Below are positions 1 to 5,343 of a stretch of 5,343 bases of DNA, piece after piece. A program made the position numbers and the translations under genes. Position 1 is the first letter of the stretch. Each line of letters opens with the position of its first letter. Below the pieces are notes generated by a model that saw only the letters and a program-made list of their open reading frames with translations, was not told the DNA's origin and ran no database searches. Source of the DNA: Eubacteriales bacterium (GTDB taxonomy: Bacteria > Bacillota > Clostridia > Peptostreptococcales > Anaerovoracaceae); contig JAQUYZ010000157.1 in assembly GCA_028691625.1 (NCBI GenBank), positions 1-5,343 on the forward strand, given 5' to 3'.

Positions 1-79
1 TCTTCATATCGACCTCGTATTTTCCTTTTAAAGACGATTGCCTCCTATTCAGCTAAAATAGTCACTGGTTGGATTTGGG

Positions 80-238
80 ATGAAATGGACCTTCCGGAAG
101 GGTATTTTCAAAGAAATTATAATTCTTGTTATAGTTTATTATACTCTTTCCTTTCTGTATTTCAACATTTTTCGTCAAAATAAGCTATCGAATCGATTGA
201 CTTTTGAATGGAATGCAATTAATAAACAAAGTTGTTAA
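80..238 (+). CDS. Possible small membrane protein (52 aa), doubtful
   Basis: This is an open frame from ATG at 80 to TAA at 236-238. It encodes a basic N-terminus (MKWTFRKG), then a hydrophobic stretch at about residues 12-31 rich in I, L, V, Y and F that could form one membrane helix, then a polar tail. No similarity is recognised. The ribosome binding site is poor (GGTTGG and GGG just before the ATG), and the frame lies across a good promoter on the opposite strand. It may be a chance ORF in AT-rich DNA. Confidence 0.2.
   Translation: MKWTFRKGIFKEIIILVIVYYTLSFLYFNIFRQNKLSNRLTFEWNAINKQSC
138..165 (-). promoter_or_regulatory. Leftward sigma-A-type promoter
   Basis: Read on the minus strand, a -35 TTGAAA (160-165, five of six consensus bases) and a -10 TATAAT (138-143, perfect) are separated by 16 bases. 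Transcription would start near 131 and run left out of the window. The first plausible start is an ATG at 7-5 preceded by GAGGTC (16-11), so only two codons would be visible, after a leader of about 125 bases. The leader also contains AGGAGG (46-41) with no usable start just after it, and a 12-base palindrome, CCTTCCGGAAGG (90-101). The promoter match is seen directly; the downstream gene is inferred. Confidence 0.5.
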
Positions 239-459
239 AGATTTTTTTCAACAATTTATATTTCAACAATTTTTTCAGAATACATCCTGTAAAATCAGCA
301 TATACTAATGATTGGTTGTCGCTGAAACAAAGCGGATATTTGGGGAAATGTCAGCTGACAGCTGTCAATGCGCGGAAGGGAGTGATACGATTGGAAGATC
401 AGGAGAGAGGATTTGAACTGTCTGAGGAAGTAATCAATGAATGTCTGATATTGATTTAA
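232..459 (+). pseudogene. Unrecognised small ORF or gene remnant (75 codons)
   Basis: The frame is open from a TTG at 232 to TAA at 457-459. The first 22 or so codons are low-complexity and AT-rich (rich in F and N, made by the tandem repeat). From about residue 23 the composition changes to ordinary protein: NDWLSLKQSGYLGKCQL, then RKGVIRLEDQERGFELSEEV, which alternates like a small beta-barrel and ends in a short helix. There is no in-frame ATG and no Shine-Dalgarno before the TTG at 232 or 316. A possible but weak promoter lies at 197-225 (TTGACT, 17 bases, TAATAA). A terminator at 507-536 follows, which supports rightward transcription here. It could be a gene that lost its 5' end, a gene with an unusual start, or chance. 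No family was recognised. Confidence 0.35.
246..275 (+). repeat. Two-copy 15-bp tandem repeat
   Basis: The 12-mer TTTCAACAATTT occurs at 246-257 and again at 261-272, a period of 15 bases. A third, one-base-shorter relative (TATTTCAACATTTTTC) lies at 159-174. In the overlapping frame the repeat reads FNNLYFNN. It is probably a local slippage duplication in AT-rich DNA. Confidence 0.6.
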
Positions 460-463
460 TCCC

Positions 464-498
464 GGGCAGTTCTCGTTGCCCTGAAAACTGAAGTTTTC
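464..498 (+). other. Two adjacent stem-loops before the terminator
   Basis: The first is GGGCA (464-468) pairing with TGCCC (477-481) around an 8-base loop. The second is GAAAAC (483-488) pairing with GTTTTC (493-498) around TGAA. Only one base separates them, and the terminator hairpin follows eight bases after the second. They may protect the 3' end of an upstream transcript. No known RNA family is recognised. Confidence 0.45.
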
Positions 499-506
499 TG
501 AAAATC

Positions 507-536
507 TGCTACTGATGTCGCCAGTAGTATTTTTTT
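507..536 (+). terminator. Intrinsic terminator
   Basis: The stem CTACTG (509-514) pairs with CAGTAG (522-527) around loop ATGTCGC. It can be extended outward by a G-U and an A-T pair, and is followed by seven T residues (530-536). This is the clearest terminator in the window. It would end transcription from the 232-459 region and insulate the SASP gene, which must then have its own promoter in 537-610. Confidence 0.8.
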
Positions 537-610
537 GGTACAATACAAGAAAACGCGGATACAGATTCTGCCTGTCATTGAACCTACCGCTTTGGTTATA
601 TTAAGATAAA

Positions 611-619
611 GGCGGTGAT
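611..619 (+). promoter_or_regulatory. Ribosome binding site of the SASP gene
   Basis: AAAGGCGGTGAT (608-619) matches the anti-Shine-Dalgarno complement AAAGGAGGTGAT with one mismatch. It fixes the start at ATG 625, since the other nearby ATG at 620 is out of frame and too close. Confidence 0.75.
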
Positions 620-624
620 ATGAT

Positions 625-834
625 ATGAGTAATAAAAACAAAAAGAATCTGATGCAATTAAAAACGGAATTCGCTGAGGAGACCGGAGTCGATATCTCCC
701 AATACAATCATCTGAACAAGGGCAGCCTGACCTCACGGCAGAACGGCTATGTGGGCGGCTACATCGGCGGTACCATGACCAAAAAACTGGTTGAAATGGC
801 GGAGGAGCAGCTTGCCGGAGAACAGCGCAAGTAA
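625..834 (+). CDS. Alpha/beta-type small acid-soluble spore protein
   Basis: This 69-residue protein has the normal length and both hallmark regions of alpha/beta SASPs. Residues 13-18 (KTEFAE) match the site cut by the germination protease GPR. Residues 35-63 carry SLTSRQNGYVGG followed by MTKKLVEMAEEQL, matching the family's second conserved block. In the family, such proteins coat DNA in the dormant spore core, shift it towards an A-like form, protect it from UV and chemicals, and supply amino acids on germination. A repeated glycine pair (GYVGGYIGG, residues 41-49) lengthens the turn before the second helix compared with the usual form. SASP genes are normally read by forespore sigma-G; upstream only a weak candidate is seen (GGATAC at 557, GAACCTA at 580), so regulation is inferred from the family. 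The gene is monocistronic, bounded by a terminator on the left and an inverted repeat on the right. Confidence 0.93.
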   Translation: MSNKNKKNLMQLKTEFAEETGVDISQYNHLNKGSLTSRQNGYVGGYIGGTMTKKLVEMAEEQLAGEQRK

Positions 835-864
835 ATCTCAACCTCTGCTCCCAAAGAATGAATC

Positions 865-904
865 AAACCTCCAAATGTGTTGAAAACAACGGTTTTGGAG
901 GTTT
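865..904. terminator. Long inverted repeat, probable bidirectional terminator
   Basis: AAACCTCCAAA (865-875) and TTTGGAGGTTT (894-904) are perfect 11-base complements. The 18-base interval holds a second small hairpin, GTTG-AAAA-CAAC (879-890). It lies between the convergent SASP and GuaA-like genes, where a shared terminator is expected, and the arms themselves give AAA/TTT ends on both strands. The U-tract past the stem is short, so termination is inferred. Confidence 0.65.
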
Positions 905-969
905 CGATACCATTCCCGGGCTGCCCCGCTTCACACAAGGCGATGGATTTTTTCGCTAGGCAAAAGCCT

Positions 970-2220
970 TTATTCCCACTCGATGGTTGACGGCGGTTTC
1001 GGTGTAACATCATACATCACCCGGTTCACTCCGTCCACTTCCGCCACGATTCTTGTGGCGATTTTCGTCAGCAGTGGATATGGCAGTTCCGCCACATCAG
1101 CAGTCATTGCATCGCTGCTCAGGATTGCTCTTAACGCAATGGCCTGTTCATAGGTTCTTTTCCCATCCTTGACCCCTACGCTTTTGCAGCCGGGGCAAAC
1201 GGTGAAATACTGCCAGATACTTTTTTCGAGACCGGCATTTCTGATTTCTTCTCTTAATATCGCATCTGATTCCCGGACATACTCCAGCTTTTCTCTGGTA
1301 ATTGCACCTACCACTCTGACTCCGAGACCGGGTCCCGGGAACGGCTGTCTCCAAACCTGTTCATGGGGAATGCCCAGAGCTTCGCCGACCTGCCTGACCT
1401 CGTCCTTGAACAGCCATTTCAGTGGTTCAAGAAGTTCAAAATCGATGTCCTCCGGCAAGCCCCCGACGTTGTGATGGGATTTGACAATTCCTTTATTCGA
1501 AACACTTTCGATAATGTCCGGATATATGGTTCCCTGCACCAAATAATCCATCTTTCCCAATCGTCTTGATTCCTCCTCAAACACGCGGATGAATTCTTCT
1601 CCGATGATCTTCCTCTTCTTTTCAGGATCATCCACGCCGGCCAGCTTGTCTAAAAACCGGTCAACCGCATCCACAGAAATAAGCTTCATATTAAATTGTT
1701 TCCCAAAGATTTCAGCAACCTGTTCCGGTTCGCCTTTTCTCATCAGGCCATGGTTTACAAATACACAGGTCAGCTGGTCTCCCACTGCCCTATGAACCAA
1801 TGCGGCCGAAACGGAACTATCCACGCCGCCGCTCAGAGCACACAGCACCTTTTTATCGCCGACCTGTGTCCTGATCTGTTCCACCATGTCGTCGATAAAA
1901 GATTGGGTTGTCCAATTTCCTGAAAAACAGCAACGGTCAAAAATAAATGATTTCACCTGATCCGGATCTTTTTTGTTTCCGAATTCCAGCACCGGAATCC
2001 CCATCTTCTTCAAGCCTGCCGCTTTTTTATCCGCATCCGTCTCTGTGGATTCCTCGTCTCCGATAAAAATCAGCGCCTTTGGATTCATCTCTCTTATTGT
2101 CTCCGTACAGGTGTTATATGGTTTCACTTCACAGTAAACATTGGATGCTCTTGCAATTTTCGCAACCTGCTGGTTATTGTGAGCCCCAAAATCTAAAACT
2201 AACAGCAATTCTTTCTTCAT
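970..2220 (-). CDS. GMP synthase paralogue with degenerate glutaminase domain
   Basis: This 416-residue protein is homologous to GuaA along its length but about 100 residues shorter. Residues 120-416 form a complete synthetase half. They include the PP-loop SGGVDSS (130-136), [12 protein letters not shown] (247-258), RQPFPGPGL (291-299) and the C-terminal KPPSTIEWE (408-416), so ATP-dependent adenylation of XMP and dimerisation look intact. Residues 1-80 still resemble the start of a class I glutamine amidotransferase ([13 protein letters not shown] for [13 protein letters not shown] in the neighbour). The nucleophile elbow GICYGAQ is replaced by EFGNKKD (79-85), and the stretch with the catalytic His and Glu is missing; the sequence rejoins the neighbour at about residue 92. 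It should not hydrolyse glutamine itself. It could use free ammonia, borrow a separate glutaminase, or aminate a related nucleotide. ATG at 2220 has GGGAGGA six bases upstream. It lies downstream of guaA on the same strand, but the YdeI-family gene separates them. An intact frame and good expression signals argue against a pseudogene. Confidence 0.9.
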   Translation of the reverse strand: MKKELLLVLDFGAHNNQQVAKIARASNVYCEVKPYNTCTETIREMNPKALIFIGDEESTETDADKKAAGLKKMGIPVLEFGNKKDPDQVKSFIFDRCCFSGNWTTQSFIDDMVEQIRTQVGDKKVLCALSGGVDSSVSAALVHRAVGDQLTCVFVNHGLMRKGEPEQVAEIFGKQFNMKLISVDAVDRFLDKLAGVDDPEKKRKIIGEEFIRVFEEESRRLGKMDYLVQGTIYPDIIESVSNKGIVKSHHNVGGLPEDIDFELLEPLKWLFKDEVRQVGEALGIPHEQVWRQPFPGPGLGVRVVGAITREKLEYVRESDAILREEIRNAGLEKSIWQYFTVCPGCKSVGVKDGKRTYEQAIALRAILSSDAMTADVAELPYPLLTKIATRIVAEVDGVNRVMYDVTPKPPSTIEWE

Positions 2221-2226
2221 TTGTTA

Positions 2227-2233
2227 TCCTCCC
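2227..2233 (-). promoter_or_regulatory. Ribosome binding site of the GuaA paralogue
   Basis: On the minus strand GGGAGGA lies six bases before the ATG at 2220. This is a strong site at normal spacing and supports this start, hence a genuine short N-terminal domain. Confidence 0.8.
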
Positions 2234-2269
2234 GGGTGTTTCTTCTCCTAATAGTATCTTGTCCTCAGA

Positions 2270-2298
2270 AGTATAACATACAGACAAATGTTAGGCAA
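2270..2298 (-). promoter_or_regulatory. Promoter of the GuaA paralogue
   Basis: On the minus strand a -35 TTGCCT (2293-2298, four of six) and a -10 TATACT (2270-2275, five of six) are 17 bases apart, giving a start near 2263 and a leader of about 40 bases. No purine riboswitch or PurR-like box is seen in so short a leader, so the gene may be expressed independently of guaB-guaA. Confidence 0.5.
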
Positions 2299-2354
2299 TA
2301 AAATAGGAACTGTAGCATCAGCTCCCGATACTCAAAAATCGTTTGTCGAAGGGA

Positions 2355-2383
2355 TTGATGCAAATAGTACAATATAGTATTAT
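2355..2383 (+). promoter_or_regulatory. Promoter of the YdeI-family gene
   Basis: A -35 TTGATG (2355-2360, four of six) and a -10 TATTAT (2378-2383, five of six) are 17 bases apart, giving a start near 2390 and a leader of about 80 bases. It is divergent from the paralogue's promoter, with 56 bases between the two -35 boxes. Confidence 0.5.
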
Positions 2384-2430
2384 CTTATATAAGGAGATGC
2401 GATTTTGGTTTCTGAAATAAACGGCGGGTT

Positions 2431-2447
2431 TTGATCTCTCAGATCAA
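2431..2447 (+). promoter_or_regulatory. Hairpin or operator-like palindrome in the leader
   Basis: TTGATCT (2431-2437) and AGATCAA (2441-2447) are perfect complements around CTC, extendable by one G-U pair. The palindrome ends seven bases before the ribosome binding site GAGGAG (2454-2459), which itself sits 11 bases before the ATG. It has no T-run, so it is not a terminator. It could be an operator for a dimeric repressor or a structure affecting translation. Confidence 0.45.
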
Positions 2448-2470
2448 GCAAGTGAGGAGTTGTTGTAACA

Positions 2471-3061
2471 ATGAAAGCAGACACGCCCCAATTACTTTTC
2501 AAATCCCGCGAGGATTTTCGCGCATGGTTATCGCAAAATGCTCAAACAAGCAGCGGCGTATGGCTTGTGTTTGGTAAATCAAAAGCAGTTGTCACCCTAA
2601 GCGCTAATGACGCTTTGGAAGAGGCGCTCTGCTTCGGCTGGATAGACGGACAAATGCAAAGCGTGGATGAGGATACTTACATCAAATACTTCAAGCAACG
2701 CGGCAAAACCAGCAATTGGTCAGAAAAAAATAAATCTCTTACCCAAAAACTCGAATCGCAGGGACTAATGACTGACCTCGGCAGAGCCAAAATTGAGATT
2801 GCGAAGCAGAATGGGATCTGGGATGCCACGAAAGGGAAACCAATGACCGAAGAGCAGGTACAGAATTTCGAGGCTTTGCTTAAATCCCATGAGACCGCTT
2901 GGGCGAATTTCGAGAAAATGCCGCGTTCTTCACGAACCGCGTACACGGCATCGTATATCTTCACGAAGACTGAGGACGGCAGGCAAAAAAGGCTTAACAC
3001 GATAATCGAGCGCCTGATTCTGAATCTTAACCCGATGGAAAGTATGAAAAACAAGAAATAA
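2471..3061 (+). CDS. YdeI/OmpD-associated family protein
   Basis: This 196-residue protein has no signal peptide or membrane segment and is probably cytoplasmic. Residues 8-38 (LLFKSREDFRAWL, then GVWLVFGKS), 50-60 (EEALCFGWIDG) and 69-86 (TYIKYFKQR, then SNWSEKN) are the conserved blocks of the YdeI/OmpD-associated (bacteriocin-protection) family. The C-terminal part (about 125-185, with FEKMPRSSRTAYTASYIF) corresponds to the OmdA-type helical domain. The biochemical function of the family is not established. The label comes from links to cationic peptide resistance and OmpD in enterobacteria, and a Gram-positive host has no OmpD, so that name should not be read literally. The gene stands on the opposite strand to both GMP synthase genes and separates them, which suggests insertion or rearrangement. 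The start is set by GAGGAG at 2454-2459, at a slightly long spacing. Confidence 0.85.
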   Translation: MKADTPQLLFKSREDFRAWLSQNAQTSSGVWLVFGKSKAVVTLSANDALEEALCFGWIDGQMQSVDEDTYIKYFKQRGKTSNWSEKNKSLTQKLESQGLMTDLGRAKIEIAKQNGIWDATKGKPMTEEQVQNFEALLKSHETAWANFEKMPRSSRTAYTASYIFTKTEDGRQKRLNTIIERLILNLNPMESMKNKK

Positions 3062-3076
3062 CGAGGAGGCAGGATT

Positions 3077-3160
3077 ATGGAAAACAGCTTATCACCTGCA
3101 AACCTCTGGATTCCTTGCAGAAAAAACAAACTTCGTTACTTACTCCCACTCGATGGTTGA
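3077..3160 (+). CDS. 27-codon ORF with strong ribosome binding site, possible truncated gene
   Basis: The ATG at 3077 is preceded by GAGGAGG (3063-3069) at an ideal seven-base spacing, starting two bases after the stop of the YdeI-family gene. The peptide begins [17 protein letters not shown] and stops at TGA 3158-3160, inside the opposite-strand 3' end of guaA. The pairing of an excellent ribosome site with so short a frame suggests the start of a former downstream gene in the YdeI-family operon whose body was lost at a junction near 3130-3140. It could also be a real short peptide or chance. No similarity is recognised. Confidence 0.35.
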   Translation: MENSLSPANLWIPCRKNKLRYLLPLDG

Positions 3161-4702
3161 AGGTGGCTTGGAAGTAATATCGTAGACGATACGATTTACG
3201 CCCTTCACCTCATTCACGATCCGGTTGCTGATCTTCTCCAGCACGTCATAGGGGATCCTCGCCCAGTCTGAGGTCATGCCGTCCACGCTGGTTACGGCTC
3301 TGATGCCTACGGTATAATCGTAGGTTCTGAAGTCGCCCATAACACCTACACTGCGGATATTCGGCAGAACGGTAAAGTATTGCCAGATCTCGCGTTCCAA
3401 TCCTGCAAGGCGCACTTCTTCCCTGAGGATCCAATCGGATTCGCGGATGATATGGAGTTTTTCTTCGGTAATATCACCAAGACATCTGATGGCGAGTCCG
3501 GGGCCGGGGAACGGCTGACGCCAGACCAGCTCGGATGCGATTCCGATCTCTTCGCCGACCTTTCTTACCTCGTCCTTGAAGAGCAGCCGCAGAGGTTCCA
3601 GCAGCTCCAGCTTCATATCCTCGGGAAGGCCGCCTACGTTGTGATGGCTCTTGATGACTGCAGCATCTCCTGTCCCGCTTTCTACCACGTCGGGATAGAT
3701 GGTACCCTGCAGGAGAAAATCGATGCCGCCCTCCTCTTCATAGAGCTTCTTGGATTCCTGTTCGAACACACGGATAAACTCCGTTCCGATGATCTTTCTT
3801 TTGGTTTCCGGGTCGGATACGCCGGCCAGCTTTCCGAGGAACTGCTCCTGTGCATTGACCCTCTTTATTTTCATACTGAACTGTTTCCCGTAAACCTCCA
3901 TGACCTGATCGCCTTCATTCTTGCGAAGCAGTCCGTGGTCCACAAAAATACAGGTCAGATTGTCGCCGATGGCCTTGTGCACCAGAACGGCTGCAACGGA
4001 GGAATCTACTCCGCCGGAAAGGGCGCAGAGCACCTTTTTATCCCCGACGATTCGCTTGATCTCTTCGATCTTGGTTCTGGCAAAATTGGCCATGGTCCAG
4101 GTCGGTTCACAGCCGCATACCTGATACAGGAAGTTTTTCAGCAGATCCTGACCAAAGGGGGTATGATGCACCTCCGGATGAAATTGAACCGCGTACAGCT
4201 TTTTCCCGACATGTTCCATGGATGCCGTCGGACAATTTTCCGTATATGCGGATACCGCAAAGCCCTCCGGGACTTGCTTGATATAATCTGTATGACTCAT
4301 CCAGCAGATACTGTCCGGCGAAATACCACGGTAAAGCAGGCTGTTGTAATCGATCCCCTCACTGCTTCCCTGAAACAGCCGGACCCTTCCGTATTCTTTA
4401 TAGTCCGGGCTCACTACATCGCCGCCGAGGGCATGAGCCATGAGCTGCGCTCCATAGCAGATTCCCAGGATTGGAATCCCCATCCCGAAAAGCTCCTTCG
4501 GCAGAGTCGGCGCGCCCTCTTCATAAACACTTGCGGGTCCGCCGGTGAAGATGATGCCCATGGGCCTGCTTGCCTCCACGCGCTCCAGACATTTTAAATA
4601 AGAAACAATTTCGCAATAAACACCGGCCTCTCTGACCCTTCGCGCAATCAACTGATTGTACTGACCGCCGAAATCAACTACTAAAATACCTTTAAATTCC
4701 AT
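3140..4702 (-). CDS. guaA: GMP synthase, glutamine-hydrolysing
   Basis: This 520-residue bifunctional enzyme makes GMP from XMP, ATP and glutamine, the last step of guanine nucleotide synthesis, in the cytoplasm. The N-terminal class I glutaminase (about 1-200) has nucleophile Cys82 in GICYGAQ and the catalytic pair His175 and Glu177 in FHPEV. The ATP-pyrophosphatase domain has the PP-loop SGGVDSS (229-235), [11 protein letters not shown] (352-362) and RQPFPGPGL (395-403). The C-terminal dimerisation and XMP-binding region ends in KPPSTIEWE (512-520). Length and motifs are those of a normal, complete GuaA. GAAAGGG seven bases before ATG 4702 serves as ribosome site. It lies 66 bases after the guaB stop on the same strand, so cotranscription is likely; no strong separate promoter is seen in that gap. 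A long frame on the opposite strand here is only a shadow. Confidence 0.97.
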   Translation of the reverse strand: MEFKGILVVDFGGQYNQLIARRVREAGVYCEIVSYLKCLERVEASRPMGIIFTGGPASVYEEGAPTLPKELFGMGIPILGICYGAQLMAHALGGDVVSPDYKEYGRVRLFQGSSEGIDYNSLLYRGISPDSICWMSHTDYIKQVPEGFAVSAYTENCPTASMEHVGKKLYAVQFHPEVHHTPFGQDLLKNFLYQVCGCEPTWTMANFARTKIEEIKRIVGDKKVLCALSGGVDSSVAAVLVHKAIGDNLTCIFVDHGLLRKNEGDQVMEVYGKQFSMKIKRVNAQEQFLGKLAGVSDPETKRKIIGTEFIRVFEQESKKLYEEEGGIDFLLQGTIYPDVVESGTGDAAVIKSHHNVGGLPEDMKLELLEPLRLLFKDEVRKVGEEIGIASELVWRQPFPGPGLAIRCLGDITEEKLHIIRESDWILREEVRLAGLEREIWQYFTVLPNIRSVGVMGDFRTYDYTVGIRAVTSVDGMTSDWARIPYDVLEKISNRIVNEVKGVNRIVYDITSKPPSTIEWE

Positions 4703-4768
4703 TGTGATACCCTTTCAAAATAAACGCACTGTGAGAAATATAATCTTTCCCGGATTACCGGTTACCTT

Positions 4769-5343
4769 TTACCGAAGCTGATTTGAGGAGGTTTCCTTCA
4801 GAATAACGTCGTGGGCTCCGCCTTCCACGATGCTGGTAGCGGAAACCAGGGTGAGCTTCGTGTATTTCTGCAGCTCCTCGATGCTGAGCACGCCGCAGTT
4901 GCACATAGTTGACTTCACTTTGTTCAGGGAAAGTGTCACATTGTCCTTTAAGGAGCCTGCATAGGGCACATAAGAATCCACACCTTCTTCAAAGGAAAGC
5001 TTACCGTCGCCGCCAAGGTCGTAACGCTGCCAGTTTCTCGCTCTGTTGGATCCTTCCCCCCAATACTCCTTTACGTAGTTTCCGTTGATGTTCAGCTTGT
5101 TGGTCGGGCTCTCGTCAAACCGGGCGAAGTATCTTCCAAGCATGATGAAGTCGGCACCCATCGCAAGCGCCAGTGTCATATGATAATCATACACGATTCC
5201 GCCGTCGGAGCAGATCGGAATGTATATGCCTGTTTTTTCATAATAATCATTTCTTGCTTCGGCCACCTCGATGACCGCAGTCGCCTGACCGCGTCCGATG
5301 CCCTTCTGTTCTCTTGTGATGCAGATGGAGCCGCCGCCGATCC
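4769..5343 (-). CDS. guaB: IMP dehydrogenase, C-terminal part (cut by window edge)
   Basis: The last 190 residues are visible; the gene continues past 5343. IMP dehydrogenase oxidises IMP to XMP with NAD, the committing step to GMP. The fragment opens in the catalytic loop [11 protein letters not shown], whose Cys (seventh visible residue) forms the covalent intermediate. It continues through SDGGIVYD (45-52), [10 protein letters not shown] (59-68), a mobile flap with the Arg-Tyr pair (106-107, NWQRYDLGG) and EGGAHDV near the end. Several blocks differ from the common bacterial enzyme: FDESPTN instead of EAPGE-like, EYWGEGS instead of YRGMGS-like, and SYVPYAGSL instead of GRVPYKGP-like. It therefore belongs to a divergent subfamily that I associate with Clostridia and Bacteroides. 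A GTG at 5264-5266 is an internal Val, not a start. GMP reductase is less likely given the flap and the guaA neighbour. Confidence 0.93.
   Translation of the reverse strand, partial: IGGGSICITREQKGIGRGQATAVIEVAEARNDYYEKTGIYIPICSDGGIVYDYHMTLALAMGADFIMLGRYFARFDESPTNKLNINGNYVKEYWGEGSNRARNWQRYDLGGDGKLSFEEGVDSYVPYAGSLKDNVTLSLNKVKSTMCNCGVLSIEELQKYTKLTLVSATSIVEGGAHDVILKETSSNQLR

Noticed and set aside
557..586. Sigma-G-like promoter for the SASP gene (GGATAC, 17 bases, GAACCTA)
   Set aside because: The -10 part matches the CATNNTA pattern poorly, so it is mentioned but not called.
958..972. AGGC-AAAA-GCCT mini-hairpin at the stop of the GuaA paralogue
   Set aside because: The stem is only four base pairs with a weak tail; the nearby 865-904 repeat is a better terminator.
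3103..3120. CTGCAA and TTGCAG inverted repeat followed by A residues after the YdeI-family gene
   Set aside because: On the plus strand the stem is followed by A, not T, and on the minus strand the T-run comes before the stem, so it cannot be an intrinsic terminator in either direction.
2677..3129. A 150-codon minus-strand frame opposite the YdeI-family gene
   Set aside because: It is antisense to a recognised family protein and shows no domain of its own; the hydrophobic runs follow from the complementary sequence.
3380..4597. A 405-codon open frame on the plus strand opposite guaA
   Set aside because: It lies entirely inside the strongly supported guaA, lacks recognisable domains and reads as a mirror of guaA codon bias. 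It is a shadow frame.
4703..4768. Terminator, promoter or purine riboswitch between guaB and guaA
   Set aside because: CCGG-ATTA-CCGG is a short stem with no T-run, the TATATT box has no -35, and 66 bases is too short for a riboswitch aptamer plus expression platform.
1..5343. CRISPR arrays, tRNA or rRNA genes, insertion sequence ends
   Set aside because: No regularly spaced repeats, cloverleaf-like segments, rRNA motifs or transposase reading frames were seen on either strand.

Overview
The window looks like chromosomal DNA of an endospore-forming, anaerobic, Clostridia-like member of the Bacillota. The evidence is an alpha/beta-type small acid-soluble spore protein (SASP) gene, strong AGGAGG-type ribosome binding sites, AT-rich intergenic DNA, and an IMP dehydrogenase of the divergent type I associate with gut Clostridia. 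The genus cannot be fixed from the sequence.

Layout, left to right. Positions 1-230 are AT-rich and hold a good leftward sigma-A-like promoter (138-165) reading out of the window, plus a doubtful 52-codon membrane ORF. Positions 232-459 hold an open frame without a normal start, which looks like a gene remnant or an atypical small gene. Three stem-loops follow (464-536), the last being a clear intrinsic terminator. The SASP gene (625-834, +) comes next, then a long inverted repeat (865-904) between it and a convergent gene. That gene (970-2220, -) is a GMP synthase paralogue whose synthetase half is intact but whose glutaminase half has lost its catalytic centre. A divergent promoter region (about 2221-2470) separates it from a YdeI/OmpD-associated family gene (2471-3061, +). 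A 27-codon ORF with an excellent ribosome binding site (3077-3160, +) follows, running into the tail of a complete bifunctional guaA (3140-4702, -). The right end is the C-terminal 190 residues of guaB (IMP dehydrogenase, -), which continues beyond the window.

Functionally, guaB then guaA, 66 bases apart on the same strand, form the guanine branch of purine synthesis (IMP to XMP to GMP). The second GuaA lies just downstream on the same strand but is interrupted from guaA by the oppositely oriented YdeI-family gene and has its own promoter and ribosome binding site. The most notable observation is this paralogue. It has kept an open frame, expression signals and all recognisable ATP-pyrophosphatase and XMP-site motifs, but it has replaced the nucleophile elbow and deleted the rest of the glutaminase active site. 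It should therefore be ammonia-dependent, depend on a partner glutaminase, or have a changed role.
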